Source of the DNA: Sideroxydans sp.
Lineage (GTDB): Bacteria; Pseudomonadota; Gammaproteobacteria; Burkholderiales; Gallionellaceae
Length of the DNA stretch: 64,000 bases
Direction of reading: 5' to 3'
Assembly: GCA_024636935.1 (NCBI GenBank)
Contig: JAGXGC010000004.1
Coordinates: 81,287-145,286, forward strand
Position 1 is the first letter of the stretch. Every line of letters begins with the position of its first letter. The notes beneath the pieces were generated by a model that did no database searches, had not been told where the DNA came from, and worked only from the letters and a program-made list of their open reading frames with translations. The position numbers and the translations under genes were made by a program. Shown here in pieces: positions 44,918-55,678 of the stretch.

Positions 44918-45553
44918 ATGCAAATCGAAGTCTGGTCGGACGTGATCTGCCCCTGGTGTTATATCGGCAAACGCAAGTTGGAGATGGCACTGGCAAGATT
45001 TCCGCATTGGGAAAGTGTGCAAGTCGTGTGGCGCAGCTTCGAGCTGAATCCCAATTCACCGCGCAACCCGACTGGTACGCTTAACGAGATGCTGGCAGAG
45101 AAATACCAGGTCACGCTGCAAGAAGCTGAATCCATGAATGACCGAGTGAGTCAGGCCGCTAAAGAAGTCGGCCTTATCTACCATCTAGAAAGCGCACGCC
45201 CCGGCAACACCTTCGACGCCCATCGCCTGCTGCACTTCGCTGCCTCACGCCAATTGGACGATGTCGCATCCGAACGTCTGATGCAGGGCTACTTTTCGGA
45301 ATCTCTGGCTGTCGGCGATATCCATGCACTGGCGCGACTCGCACCCGAATTCGGCATCACTGAACAAGAAGCACTTTCCGTGCTGGAAAGCGATGCTTAT
45401 GCCAACGCTGTACGCGCAGATGAAGCGAGGGCTACAGATTTCGGCATCACCGGCGTGCCCTGCTTCGTCATCGATGAAAACATCGTCATTGCCGGTGCGC
45501 AGCCTGTCGAAGTGTTCGCCGACACGCTGCGACAAGCATGGGCTGAGAAATAG
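44918..45553 (+). CDS. DsbA-family oxidoreductase (FrnE-like)
   Basis: The start is ATG 44918 (MQIEVWSDVICPWCYIGKRK), with GAGGAG upstream; a longer reading to 44828 overlaps yejB antisense and is rejected. The 211-residue product has the thioredoxin-fold CPWC active site at residues 11-14, a helical insert, and the cis-Pro loop FGITGVPCFVIDENIVIAGA. With no signal peptide it acts in the cytoplasm. FrnE-like enzymes are polyketide- or stress-linked disulfide isomerases; its substrate here is unknown. Confidence 0.92.
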   Translation: MQIEVWSDVICPWCYIGKRKLEMALARFPHWESVQVVWRSFELNPNSPRNPTGTLNEMLAEKYQVTLQEAESMNDRVSQAAKEVGLIYHLESARPGNTFDAHRLLHFAASRQLDDVASERLMQGYFSESLAVGDIHALARLAPEFGITEQEALSVLESDAYANAVRADEARATDFGITGVPCFVIDENIVIAGAQPVEVFADTLRQAWAEK

Positions 45554-45778
45554 TTACACCTCGTGACAGCACCCGCCGCCGATTCACAATTTTTCATGCA
45601 ACCGTCACTAAACGGCGGCTAACAAGTCTACGCAGCGCTGCTGCGCGAAGCCATTCGCCTATAGGCCTATGAACATACATTGCGCTTGAAAATGATGCTT
45701 CAACGCCCTTCATGAAAGTCCAAGACAAGACGTACAATACCCTCATCCCTAATGTTTTATTTATTAACTGGAATCGCT

Positions 45779-46321
45779 ATGTCCATCAAAGAAGTTGACT
45801 CATTATTGCTACGTTTGGTTGGTGGCGTTGAGCTTTTCAAGAATATCGAATTGAATGATGTCATCTCTTTATTGCAACAAGCTTCACGCATCAACTTCGA
45901 AGCCGACGATATGGTGTTTGAAGAGGGCGCTGAAGGGCACTCGATGTATATCGTAACGAAAGGCGCCTTTGAAGTATTCCGCCAGACTGGAAGCAACCGC
46001 GTCCATATAGCGCAGGTAACACCCGGAGAACATTTTGGTGAGATCGCATTACTTTCGAACCGCCCGCGAAGTGCATCTGTGCGTGCGAGCGAATCAAGTA
46101 TCGCGATCAGGCTTTCTAAGCGAGCTGTACTGGCTGAACAAAAAGCTGCAGTTCAACTCTTTCGAAATATGGCCCAGCTCATGGCCAAGCGCTTGATCAG
46201 CATAGATGAGGAAGTGATTCTGCATAGAACCGGGCAGCATCCAGCTCTCTCACCCTCACTGCAAAAAGAAGAAGAACCAATAACCACAAACGCCAGCAAC
46301 TACAGTGTAGTTAGAAGATGA
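45779..46321 (+). CDS. Stand-alone cyclic-nucleotide-binding domain protein
   Basis: The start is ATG 45779 (MSIKEVDSLLLRLVGGVELF); an upstream ATG at 45752 adds nine residues. The 180-residue product is a single cNMP-binding domain (FEEGAEGHSMYIVTKGAFEV; GEHFGEIALLSNRPRSASVR). A short helix and a polar tail follow. There is no DNA-binding domain, so it is not a CRP-type regulator. It lies between the separated parts of the peptide transporter locus. The 225 bases upstream show no gene. Confidence 0.85.
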   Translation: MSIKEVDSLLLRLVGGVELFKNIELNDVISLLQQASRINFEADDMVFEEGAEGHSMYIVTKGAFEVFRQTGSNRVHIAQVTPGEHFGEIALLSNRPRSASVRASESSIAIRLSKRAVLAEQKAAVQLFRNMAQLMAKRLISIDEEVILHRTGQHPALSPSLQKEEEPITTNASNYSVVRR

Positions 46322-46328
46322 TCGCCCC

Positions 46329-48449
46329 TTAATGCCCGCCCTCACGTTTGCGCAAATATCTTCTCATCCACGCTACAAATCCAACAAATCCAAGAGCCAG
46401 AATTTCTAACGGCCAATACACAGGCTTGTTCCATTCATGTCGTTTCTGCTCGCGTTGCGCCGTATCCACGCGCCAATACTTGAGCTTGTTGTTGGCCATG
46501 ATGTTGGGTTTGATGTTGTGCAACCAACTGTGTTGCAGCACGTAGTTCTTGGGGTGGTAACCCCATAGCCATGGCGAATCGCGGCGCAGCACTTCCTGCA
46601 TGCGATCGATGATGGCTTGTCGATCGGGGCCGTTCTCCATGTTCTTCATGCGCTCGAACAATCGGTCATATTCAGCATTGCTGTAGTTGCTGGCGTTCTC
46701 GCCGCCGAATTTCACTTTGCCTTGCGGGCCGTGAAGCAGGAAGAAGAAGTTCTCCGGATCAGGATAATCTGCATTCCAACCGAAATAGAACATCTGCGTA
46801 TCACCGCGCCGTATCTTGTCTTGGAAACGGTTGTAATCGGTGCTGCGCACGTCGAGTTGCACGCCGATCTTGTCGAACTGTTTGCGTATCCAATCAAGGC
46901 GAGATTTGTTGCCAACGCCGTTGGCCGTTGTGTCCAGATGGATAACCAAGGGCTGCTTGGTCACGGCATCGACGCCGTCTGGATAGCCCGCTTGCGCTAG
47001 CAGTTTTTTCGCTTCTTCGATCGATTTGCGTTTTGCTTGCCCATTCGCGCAGTCGTACACGTAATGATTGATACCCTCACAGCCCGCACGATAGCCAAAG
47101 ATGCCGGGCGGGATGGGCGACTGCGCGGCGATGCCGCGGCCATTGGCGAAGATGGAGATGAACTCTTCGAAATCGACTGCTATAGCGATGGCACGACGTA
47201 GCTTGGTGGCGCGTACCGAATCGTCGCCCACTACCGGATCAAGGCCGTTGAAGCCGGTGTACATGGTGGAAGTGGCGACAGAAGTAGAAAGCTTGATGCC
47301 TTGCTTCTGCATCGCTTCGCTGACATTGGCTTCGCCGCCTACGCTGACCTGCACTGCTTGGTCGAAGCTATCGGAACTGATACCCGAGGCATCGTAATAG
47401 CCTTGCAGGAATTTATTCCAATAAGGGATAGTCTCTTTTTCAAGTGAGAACACGATCTGATCGATCAGCGGCAATTTCTTGCCCGCATCCTTCAACAATC
47501 CTACCGCCCCATCGCCCATCTCGCCTTCGCTCGGATAACGTTCACTGTCGTAATACGGATTCTTGCTGAGCACCATGCGCTTGTTTGGGTCGTTCTCGGA
47601 AAGGTAATACGGCCCGCTGCCGATGGGCCACCAATCCAGCGTGAGGTTACGTTCCTTCATGCCGGGTTGGGCATAGAAGCGTACTGCCTCCTCCGGCATG
47701 GGTGCGAAGAAGGGCATCGCCAGCCAGTAGGCGAACTGGGGATATTTACCTTTGATGGTGATGCGATAGGTGGTGCTGTTTACTACTTCCACACCCGGTA
47801 ATGGATACTCATTCAGATCTAGGAACTCATCTGGTTTCGCCTTGTTCGCCACCTGCAATGCGGCTGCATAGTCCTTGAGGCCGACGATGTATTCCATCAT
47901 CACGCCCGCGATCGGTGTATGCAGCTGTGGGTGGACGAGGCGCTTGATCTGGTAGACATAATCAGCAGCGGTGACTGTGCGCGTACCCTTTTCCGCAAAA
48001 TCACTCAGGCTATAGATGTCATCCAGATCACTCTCTTTAAGATAAAGATTATTAGGAACCAATGCCGGATGCGGCTGGTAGCGCATATAAGGTTTGATAC
48101 GGATCTCATAGACACTGTATGCGACCCACGCATCACGTGCTGTCAGCGGCAATTGTTTGTGATTTGCATCGAAATAGCTCACGCGCGGCATATCACTGCC
48201 AGCCAGCGGCACCAGCTGATAAGGACGTTTCAAATAGTGGTATTGCAAAGGCGGCGAATAGATGTTCGCCAAGAACTGGTATTCGTTCTCGCTATAAGCC
48301 TGTGCCGGATCCAGATGCTTAGGCCGCTCGGTAAAAGCGGTATAGAGGATGGATTCACCAGCATCATCAGTAGAGTAAGGAGAGTTCCACAGCGCGCCGT
48401 CACAGGCGGTGAGCAACAACAAAGACAGGACTAGCCACAAGGATTTCAT
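46329..48449 (-). CDS. yejA: Peptide ABC transporter substrate-binding lipoprotein (SBP family 5, YejA-like)
   Basis: A 706-residue family-5 binding protein with a lipobox (LLLLTAC, Cys 16) and a C-terminal membrane helix (YWPLEILALGFVGFVAWMRR) that is unusual for this family. Family landmarks are ERPKHLDPAQAYSENEYQFL, WPIGSGPYYLSENDPNKRMV and FYFGWNADYPDPENFFFLL. It would deliver oligopeptides to YejBEF, encoded downstream on the same strand but after two opposing genes. Confidence 0.9.
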   Translation of the reverse strand: MKSLWLVLSLLLLTACDGALWNSPYSTDDAGESILYTAFTERPKHLDPAQAYSENEYQFLANIYSPPLQYHYLKRPYQLVPLAGSDMPRVSYFDANHKQLPLTARDAWVAYSVYEIRIKPYMRYQPHPALVPNNLYLKESDLDDIYSLSDFAEKGTRTVTAADYVYQIKRLVHPQLHTPIAGVMMEYIVGLKDYAAALQVANKAKPDEFLDLNEYPLPGVEVVNSTTYRITIKGKYPQFAYWLAMPFFAPMPEEAVRFYAQPGMKERNLTLDWWPIGSGPYYLSENDPNKRMVLSKNPYYDSERYPSEGEMGDGAVGLLKDAGKKLPLIDQIVFSLEKETIPYWNKFLQGYYDASGISSDSFDQAVQVSVGGEANVSEAMQKQGIKLSTSVATSTMYTGFNGLDPVVGDDSVRATKLRRAIAIAVDFEEFISIFANGRGIAAQSPIPPGIFGYRAGCEGINHYVYDCANGQAKRKSIEEAKKLLAQAGYPDGVDAVTKQPLVIHLDTTANGVGNKSRLDWIRKQFDKIGVQLDVRSTDYNRFQDKIRRGDTQMFYFGWNADYPDPENFFFLLHGPQGKVKFGGENASNYSNAEYDRLFERMKNMENGPDRQAIIDRMQEVLRRDSPWLWGYHPKNYVLQHSWLHNIKPNIMANNKLKYWRVDTAQREQKRHEWNKPVYWPLEILALGFVGFVAWMRRYLRKREGGH

Positions 48450-48516
48450 GGCGCGAGAGTTTAGCCGAAAGGTGCTGCTTCACGGTAACATAACGAAACA
48501 AATTCCAAGGTAGACG

Positions 48517-49551
48517 ATGATGAACACAGAATGGCAAAGTTTCTTAGCAAGCAATAGAGCAAAACTCAGCGAAGGTGTGGTGCATGATTTTGGTGATGCT
48601 GCGGCAGAACGCGTTGCAGCTGAGACGGCGAACATCATGTGCGACCTGTCGCAGTTCGGCTTGATCCAAGTGAGCGGAGATGACGCTCAAAGCTTCCTAC
48701 AGAACCTGCTCTCGAACGACATCCGTGATACTGACAGCGGACGAGTACAACTCTCCAGCTTCAACAATGCCAAGGGCCGCATGCTAGCCAGCATGTTGAT
48801 TTGGAAGCAAGGGAACGACTATCTATTGCAGATGCCGCGCGGACTGTGCGAAGCGATGCGCAAGAAGCTGTCGATGTATGTGCTGCGTTCGAAGGTTAAG
48901 GTCGCTGACATAAGCGATGAAATGGTTTGCATCGGACTCAGCGGCGACAAAGCCCTGTCTGCCTTGCAAGGGCTTTACGGGGACTTGCCTACAGAGAGTA
49001 TGACTGTACTGCAAGCTGCCGATGCCACTTTGATCCGCCGTGATGCATCTCGGATGCAGATCGTCACCGACACCGCGCGTGCGACAACGCTCTGGCAGGC
49101 CTTGTGTGCAGCTGCCACACCGGCCGGCTCTCCCTGCTGGGACTGGCTGGATATCCGTGCCAGCGTGCCTTTCATCCTGCCACAAACACAGGAGGCTTTC
49201 GTACCGCAGATGATCAACTTCGAACTCATCGGCGGCATCAATTTCAAGAAAGGCTGTTATCCGGGACAAGAAATCGTCGCTCGCATGCACTACCTCGGCA
49301 AGGCGAAACGGCGCATGTATCTGGCGCGCGTGATGACCGATGCCGCACCGATGGCCGGCGACAAGGTGTTCAGCGCGGCCGATCCTGCTCAGCATTGTGG
49401 TGAAGTCGTAAACGCAGCACAAGCCGCGCATGGTGGTTACGAGATGTTGGTCGTAGTGCAAACTGAAACAGCGGATGCTTTCCCTGTGCATCTCGGTGCA
49501 TTGACCGGCCCCCGCCTTGAATTCGAAGCGCTGCCCTACGAGTTACCGTGA
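48517..49551 (+). CDS. ygfZ: Folate-binding protein YgfZ
   Basis: A 344-residue GcvT-like protein with the YgfZ signature KGCYPGQEIVARMHYLGKAK, whose Cys is essential in the family. Other landmarks are DDAQSFLQNLLSNDI and SSFNNAKGRMLASMLI. It supports folate-dependent repair or assembly of Fe-S enzymes such as MiaB. AAGG precedes the ATG. Its stop overlaps the next start (GTGA). Confidence 0.95.
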   Translation: MMNTEWQSFLASNRAKLSEGVVHDFGDAAAERVAAETANIMCDLSQFGLIQVSGDDAQSFLQNLLSNDIRDTDSGRVQLSSFNNAKGRMLASMLIWKQGNDYLLQMPRGLCEAMRKKLSMYVLRSKVKVADISDEMVCIGLSGDKALSALQGLYGDLPTESMTVLQAADATLIRRDASRMQIVTDTARATTLWQALCAAATPAGSPCWDWLDIRASVPFILPQTQEAFVPQMINFELIGGINFKKGCYPGQEIVARMHYLGKAKRRMYLARVMTDAAPMAGDKVFSAADPAQHCGEVVNAAQAAHGGYEMLVVVQTETADAFPVHLGALTGPRLEFEALPYELP

Positions 49552-50216
49552 ACCTGCCAGCCACCCTGTTCGGTAGTAACTGGCTGTGGCTGTTCGACCT
49601 GCTGTTCGCAACATTCATCTATCTCGCGCTGAGTAAGGCTGACTGGCGCAAGTTGCTAGACAACCAGACCATGACAAATGCGCTGGTCGGCTTGGCAATC
49701 GGTGCGTTCGTGTTCTGGCAGTTCAATGCAGGCATTCGCCCAGGATTCAATTTTCACATCCTCGGTGCGACGCTGTTTGTGCTGATGTTCGGCTGGCGGA
49801 TCGCCAGCGCCATACTCACCCTGATCATGTTGATTTCATTCTTCGAGGACGGTGCAGATTTTGTCGCGCTTGGCATCAACGGTTTACTGATGATCGCCAT
49901 CCCGGTGCTGTTCACGGAATGGCTGTTGCGCTTCAGTCAACGCAATCTGCCGAAGAATCTTTTCTTCTATGTGTTGTGGAATGGATTTCTCTGCGCAGGA
50001 CTGGCTATCGTACTCAATGTGACGGCGACGACTTTGCTATTGCTGCTGCTCAGCCACTACACATGGCCGGAGGTCCAACATCACTATCTGATTGCTGCGC
50101 CGATCATCATGCTGACCGAGGCCTTCATGACCGGCATGCTGATCACTGCCTTCACGGTATTTCAACCGGAAGCCGTGGAGAGTTTCAGTGATGCGGAGTA
50201 TCTGGACGGGAAGTAA
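49548..50216 (+). CDS. CbiM-like energy-coupling factor permease
   Basis: A 222-residue membrane protein starting at GTG 49548, overlapping ygfZ by four bases. About six or seven hydrophobic segments and the CbiM-type features (NFHILGATLFVLMFGWRIA; ALGINGLLMIAIPVLF; LPKNLFFYVLWNGFLCAG) place it in that family, the substrate component for cobalt or nickel ECF transporters. No cbiN, cbiQ or cbiO gene is near. It may act alone or with distant partners; its metal is unknown. Confidence 0.8.
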   Translation: MNLPATLFGSNWLWLFDLLFATFIYLALSKADWRKLLDNQTMTNALVGLAIGAFVFWQFNAGIRPGFNFHILGATLFVLMFGWRIASAILTLIMLISFFEDGADFVALGINGLLMIAIPVLFTEWLLRFSQRNLPKNLFFYVLWNGFLCAGLAIVLNVTATTLLLLLLSHYTWPEVQHHYLIAAPIIMLTEAFMTGMLITAFTVFQPEAVESFSDAEYLDGK

Positions 50217-50217
50217 T

Positions 50218-50358
50218 GGGCGCTTCTATAAATTCTAAATTCTAAGCAAGACAAGGCGAGAATGAAAAATTGCGACGCGGCATATAGTTGATATGTAAGG
50301 AGCGATTTTTCGTGAACAACGCAGTATTGCGACGAAGTTTGGATTTATTGAAGTGCCC
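50218..50358. repeat. MITE-like intergenic repeat with imperfect terminal inverted repeats
   Basis: A 141-base non-coding segment bounded by GGGCGCTTCTATAAATTC and GGATTTATTGAAGTGCCC, which are imperfect inverted repeats (about 14 of 18 positions). The interior has GCAAGACAAGGCGAGAATG and ATTGCGACG twice. It fills almost the whole gap between the CbiM-like and GNAT genes. Similar elements are dispersed in many betaproteobacterial genomes. No second copy occurs in this window. Confidence 0.6.
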
Positions 50359-50366
50359 TAAAGGCT

Positions 50367-50804
50367 TTAGCGCGGTTTAAGTTCGAGTGTCATTTTGATA
50401 TGCGGTAATCCAGCATCCAGAAATTCCTCACCTTCAGTAGAAAAACCCAAACTCTGATAGAACGGCACCGCGTGCACCTGTGCATCGACATCCACGAACT
50501 GGTATTTTCGTGAGCGGGCCTCGTTCAGCAATGCCTCCATGAGTGCAGTACCGACCTTCTGCTTGCGCCATGGCTGCATCACGGCGATGCGGCCGATATG
50601 GCCGTTGGTCAGAATGCGTCCGCAGCCGACTGCATCCCCAGTCAGACTTAGTGCCAAAGCATGCCGGCAAGTCTCGTCGAACTCATCCCATTCCAACTCT
50701 TCAGGAACATCTTGCTCGCGGATGAAGACCGTTTCGCGAATCGCGCGCAGCAAAGGTTCGCCGTCGTGCCATGAAACCAGACTGACTGTGAAAGGATTGC
50801 TCAC
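50367..50804 (-). CDS. GNAT-family N-acetyltransferase (ElaA-like)
   Basis: A 145-residue protein with the GNAT acetyl-CoA-binding motif A (IGRIAVMQPWRKQKVGTALM) and FVDVDAQVHAVPFYQSLGFS. The N-terminal IRETVFIREQDVPEELEWDE and CRHALAL segments are typical of ElaA-like enzymes. The acceptor substrate is unknown. It is followed on the same strand by no gene until the repeat at 50218. Confidence 0.9.
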   Translation of the reverse strand: MSNPFTVSLVSWHDGEPLLRAIRETVFIREQDVPEELEWDEFDETCRHALALSLTGDAVGCGRILTNGHIGRIAVMQPWRKQKVGTALMEALLNEARSRKYQFVDVDAQVHAVPFYQSLGFSTEGEEFLDAGLPHIKMTLELKPR

Positions 50805-50821
50805 CCTTGCCTCCTCAGTGT

Positions 50822-52334
<1,513 letters not shown>

Positions 52335-52342
52335 GGAAAAAC

Positions 52343-53755
52343 ATGAACGCCCGTAAAACTTCGTCAGACAAGACCACCAAGTTGTTCGTGCTGGACACCA
52401 ACGTGCTGATGCACGACCCCACCAGCCTGTTCCGTTTCGAGGAACATGATGTCTACCTGCCGATGTTCGTGCTGGAAGAGTTGGACAACAACAAGAAGGG
52501 CATGACCGAAGTCGCACGTAACGCGCGCCAGGCCAGCCGCTTCTTGGACAATCTGGTCAGCGAATCTGAAGACGACATCGACAAGGGTGTGGCACTGGAT
52601 GCCTTGGGCAACAAGAACGCCACCGGCCGCCTTTATCTGCAGACCGAGTTCATCACGCACGAATTGCCGGAGAATCTTGCCAACGGCAAAGCCGACAATG
52701 CCATCCTGGCCGTGGTCGCCCACATGCATAAGCATCAGGCACAACGTCAAGTCACACTGGTCTCTAAAGACATCAACATGCGCATCAAAGCGCGTGCCTT
52801 GGGCCTTTCAGCACAGGACTATTTCAACGACAAGGTGCTGGAAGACACCGACCTGTTGTATGCCGGCACACGCGAGTTGCCCGCCGATTTTTGGGAGACG
52901 CACGGCAAGGACATGAAGTCCGGCACACAAGGCACTCAGACTTTCTACAGCATCAAAGGTCCGATGTGCCGCGACATGCTGGTGAACGAGTTCGTCTATC
53001 AAGACAGCGCAGACAGCCCATTCTATGCCGTGGTCGCTGCTCAACAAGACGATACGGCCACCCTGCTCACGCTGACCGACTACACCCACAGCAAGAACGC
53101 CATCTGGGGCATCACCGCACGCAACCGCGAGCAGAACTTCGTATTGAACCTGCTGATGAATCCGGAGATCGACTTTGTCACCCTGCTCGGCCAGGCCGGC
53201 ACCGGCAAGACACTGCTCACATTGGCAGCAGGCTTGATGCAGGTGCTGGAACAGAAGATCTATTCCGAGATCATCATGACCCGCGTCACTGTTTCCGTGG
53301 GAGAGGACATCGGCTTCCTGCCGGGCACCGAAGAAGAGAAGATGTCCCCTTGGATGGGCGCACTGGACGACAACCTGGACGTACTCAACCAGTCCAGTGA
53401 AGAAGGCGGCGAATGGGGACGTGCCGCGACACGCGACCTGATCCGCTCACGCATCAAGATCAAGTCGCTCAACTTCATGCGCGGCCGCACCTTCCTCAAC
53501 AAGTTCCTCATCATCGACGAAGCGCAGAACCTGACGCCCAAGCAGATGAAGACATTGATCACCCGCGCCGGTCCCGGCACCAAGGTGGTGTGCATGGGCA
53601 ACATCGCGCAGATCGATACGCCCTACCTGACCGAAGGCAGTTCCGGCCTGACCTATGTGGTGGACCGCTTCAAGGGTTGGGCACACAGTGGTCATGTCAC
53701 GCTACAGCGCGGCGAGCGTTCGCGTCTGGCAGACCATGCAGGTGAAGTCCTTTGA
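52343..53755 (+). CDS. PhoH-family protein with PIN domain
   Basis: The start is ATG 52343 (MNARKTSSDKTTKLFVLDTN), with AAGGA upstream; a frame to 52001 overlaps bcp. The 470-residue product has an N-terminal PIN ribonuclease-like domain (about 13-150; FVLDTNVLMHDPTSLFRFEE, TLVSKDINMRIKARALG). A C-terminal PhoH ATPase domain (about 250-465) carries Walker A GQAGTGKTLL and Walker B FLIIDEAQNLTPKQMKTLIT. PIN-PhoH proteins are RNA helicase/nuclease-like and often part of toxin-antitoxin-derived RNA processing. Confidence 0.92.
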   Translation: MNARKTSSDKTTKLFVLDTNVLMHDPTSLFRFEEHDVYLPMFVLEELDNNKKGMTEVARNARQASRFLDNLVSESEDDIDKGVALDALGNKNATGRLYLQTEFITHELPENLANGKADNAILAVVAHMHKHQAQRQVTLVSKDINMRIKARALGLSAQDYFNDKVLEDTDLLYAGTRELPADFWETHGKDMKSGTQGTQTFYSIKGPMCRDMLVNEFVYQDSADSPFYAVVAAQQDDTATLLTLTDYTHSKNAIWGITARNREQNFVLNLLMNPEIDFVTLLGQAGTGKTLLTLAAGLMQVLEQKIYSEIIMTRVTVSVGEDIGFLPGTEEEKMSPWMGALDDNLDVLNQSSEEGGEWGRAATRDLIRSRIKIKSLNFMRGRTFLNKFLIIDEAQNLTPKQMKTLITRAGPGTKVVCMGNIAQIDTPYLTEGSSGLTYVVDRFKGWAHSGHVTLQRGERSRLADHAGEVL

Positions 53756-54366
53756 GACTAATTGGCTCCAACACTAGCCCTTACGTGCGTAAAGCACGTT
53801 TGGTGCTATTGGAGAAGAACCTACCGCATGATTACGTGGTCGATCCTCCCAGCGATCCGAACAGCGAGGTATATCGCGTCAATCCGCTTGGTCGTATCCC
53901 AGCTCTGATCCTCGATGACGGAGAGTGCATCTTTGATTCCGTGGTGATAGCAGAATATGCAGACACGCTGAACGATAGCCCCATCCTCATTCCGCGCAAC
54001 GACGCCTTGGCTCGCATGCGGGTACGTCGCTGGGAAGCATTGGCCGACGGCATCATGGATTCCGCAGTCGTGGTGCGCAACGAAGTATCGCGGCCACAAG
54101 TAACACAACTTGCCGCTACGTTGAACTTGCATAGCAAAGCCATCACCCATACCCTGCAGCACATCGCTGAAGTGCTCGGCGCCCGCGATTGGTGCGAAGG
54201 TGATTCGCTCTCGCTGGCCGATCTAGCACTGGTGAGCGCGTTGGCCTATCTAGACCTGCGCCAACCCGAACGTGACTGGCGTGGCACGCATCCCAACCTT
54301 GCCGCATGTTTCGAGCGCATGAGCGCACGACCTTGTGTAAAACTTTCATTGGCAGACAATAAATGA
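53752..54366 (+). CDS. Glutathione S-transferase family protein
   Basis: A 204-residue protein starting at TTG 53752, overlapping the phoH stop. The N-terminal thioredoxin-like domain has [20 protein letters not shown] and [20 protein letters not shown], including the cis-Pro. A helical C-terminal domain (about 90-200) follows. GSH-binding residues are conserved, but the substrate is unknown. The unusual TTG start rests on the family N-terminus and the coupled spacing. Confidence 0.9.
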   Translation: MRLIGSNTSPYVRKARLVLLEKNLPHDYVVDPPSDPNSEVYRVNPLGRIPALILDDGECIFDSVVIAEYADTLNDSPILIPRNDALARMRVRRWEALADGIMDSAVVVRNEVSRPQVTQLAATLNLHSKAITHTLQHIAEVLGARDWCEGDSLSLADLALVSALAYLDLRQPERDWRGTHPNLAACFERMSARPCVKLSLADNK

Positions 54367-54755
54367 ACGACATAGATAAATCTGAAGAAGAGTGGCGTGA
54401 AGAACTGACGCCCGAGCAATATGAGGTCTGCCGCAAAGGCGGCACGGAAGTCGCCTTCACCGGCGAATATTGGGATTGCCACGACATCGGCATCTACCGC
54501 TGTGTGTGTTGCGGCGTGCCACTGTTCGATTCGGAGACTAAGTACGAATCCGGCACCGGCTGGCCCAGCTTCAGTCAACCACTGGAAGAAGAGGCCGTCG
54601 AATACAGCGACGAAGACCCGTTGGGGATGGACCGTATCGAAGTCATCTGTGCAAATTGCGGCTCGCATCTGGGCCATGTGTTCGAAGACGGCCCCGAACC
54701 GACCGGTCTGCGTTACTGCCTCAATTCCGCCTCACTGGCATTGGATCGCACATGA
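54363..54755 (+). CDS. msrB: Peptide-methionine (R)-S-oxide reductase
   Basis: A 130-residue MsrB with zinc-binding pairs CVCCG and [18 protein letters not shown] and the catalytic Cys in RYCLNSASL. It repairs methionine-R-sulfoxide in proteins with thioredoxin. The start overlaps the gst stop by four bases and its stop overlaps yciB by four. Confidence 0.96.
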   Translation: MNDIDKSEEEWREELTPEQYEVCRKGGTEVAFTGEYWDCHDIGIYRCVCCGVPLFDSETKYESGTGWPSFSQPLEEEAVEYSDEDPLGMDRIEVICANCGSHLGHVFEDGPEPTGLRYCLNSASLALDRT

Positions 54756-55294
54756 AGATCCTATTCGATCTTTTCCCGGTCATCCTGTTCTTCGCCGTTT
54801 TCAAAGTTGCCGGCGTGTTCGCTGCCACCGCAGCAGCCATCGCCGCCACCTTCATGCAAGTCGCTTGGGTCAAGTATCACCACGGTAAGGTCGACACCAT
54901 GCTGTGGGTAAGTCTGGGCATTATCACTGTGTTCGGTGGTGCGACCTTGCTGCTGCATGACGAGACTTTCATCAAGTGGAAGCCCACTATCCTTTACTGG
55001 TTCTTCACGGCAACACTGCTGTTCTCTGCCCTCGTGCTGAAAAAGAACCTGATGCGCGCACTACTGCACGAGAAGATGACTTTGCCCGATTTCGTTTGGC
55101 ATCGTCTCAATCTGGCTTGGAGTGGATTCTTCGCTCTGCTGGGCATCATCAATCTGTACGTTGCCTTCACCTTCAGCACTGATGCATGGGTGAATTTCAA
55201 GCTATTCGGCGCCACCGGGATCATGCTGGTGTTCATCCTCGCGCAAGCGGCGATACTGTCCAAATACGTAGAAGAAGATCACAAGGAATCCTGA
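54752..55294 (+). CDS. yciB: Septation protein A / YciB inner-membrane protein
   Basis: The start is ATG 54752 ([20 protein letters not shown]) at an ATGA overlap with msrB. The 180-residue product has five or six hydrophobic segments and YciB landmarks ([53 protein letters not shown]). It is implicated in cell-envelope integrity and division in enterics. Confidence 0.95.
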   Translation: MKILFDLFPVILFFAVFKVAGVFAATAAAIAATFMQVAWVKYHHGKVDTMLWVSLGIITVFGGATLLLHDETFIKWKPTILYWFFTATLLFSALVLKKNLMRALLHEKMTLPDFVWHRLNLAWSGFFALLGIINLYVAFTFSTDAWVNFKLFGATGIMLVFILAQAAILSKYVEEDHKES

Positions 55295-55295
55295 C

Positions 55296-55598
55296 ATGCT
55301 GTATGCCATCTTCGGTCAAGACGTAGTAAACAGTCTGCCGCTCCGCCAAGCTGCCCGCCCTGCCCATCTGGAACGTCTGGACAAACTGCAGGTTGAAGGC
55401 CGTTTACTACTGGCCGGCCCATTCCCCGCCGTGGATGCCATCGATCCGGGTGCGGCGGGTTTCACCGGCAGTCTGATCGTTGCCAAATTCGACACCCTGC
55501 AAGCCGCAGAAGCTTGGGCCGCAGCGGATCCTTATGTTGCCGCAGGGGTCTATGCCCAGGTCGCTGTGCGGCCTTTCAAACAGGTGTTCCCCCGCTGA
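55296..55598 (+). CDS. YciI family protein
   Basis: A 100-residue protein with the YciI/ferredoxin-like fold features: [10 protein letters not shown] at the start, [20 protein letters not shown] with the conserved His, [11 protein letters not shown], and [17 protein letters not shown]. The family is of uncertain function, with weak links to hydrolase activity. It begins one base after the yciB stop. Confidence 0.9.
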   Translation: MLYAIFGQDVVNSLPLRQAARPAHLERLDKLQVEGRLLLAGPFPAVDAIDPGAAGFTGSLIVAKFDTLQAAEAWAAADPYVAAGVYAQVAVRPFKQVFPR

Positions 55599-55678
55599 AA
55601 CACACTTAACGGCCTATGCTATATTGCGCGCCGGACTTTTCCGTTCATCCTGTCAACCAACGTTCAAAGGAAAGAAAT

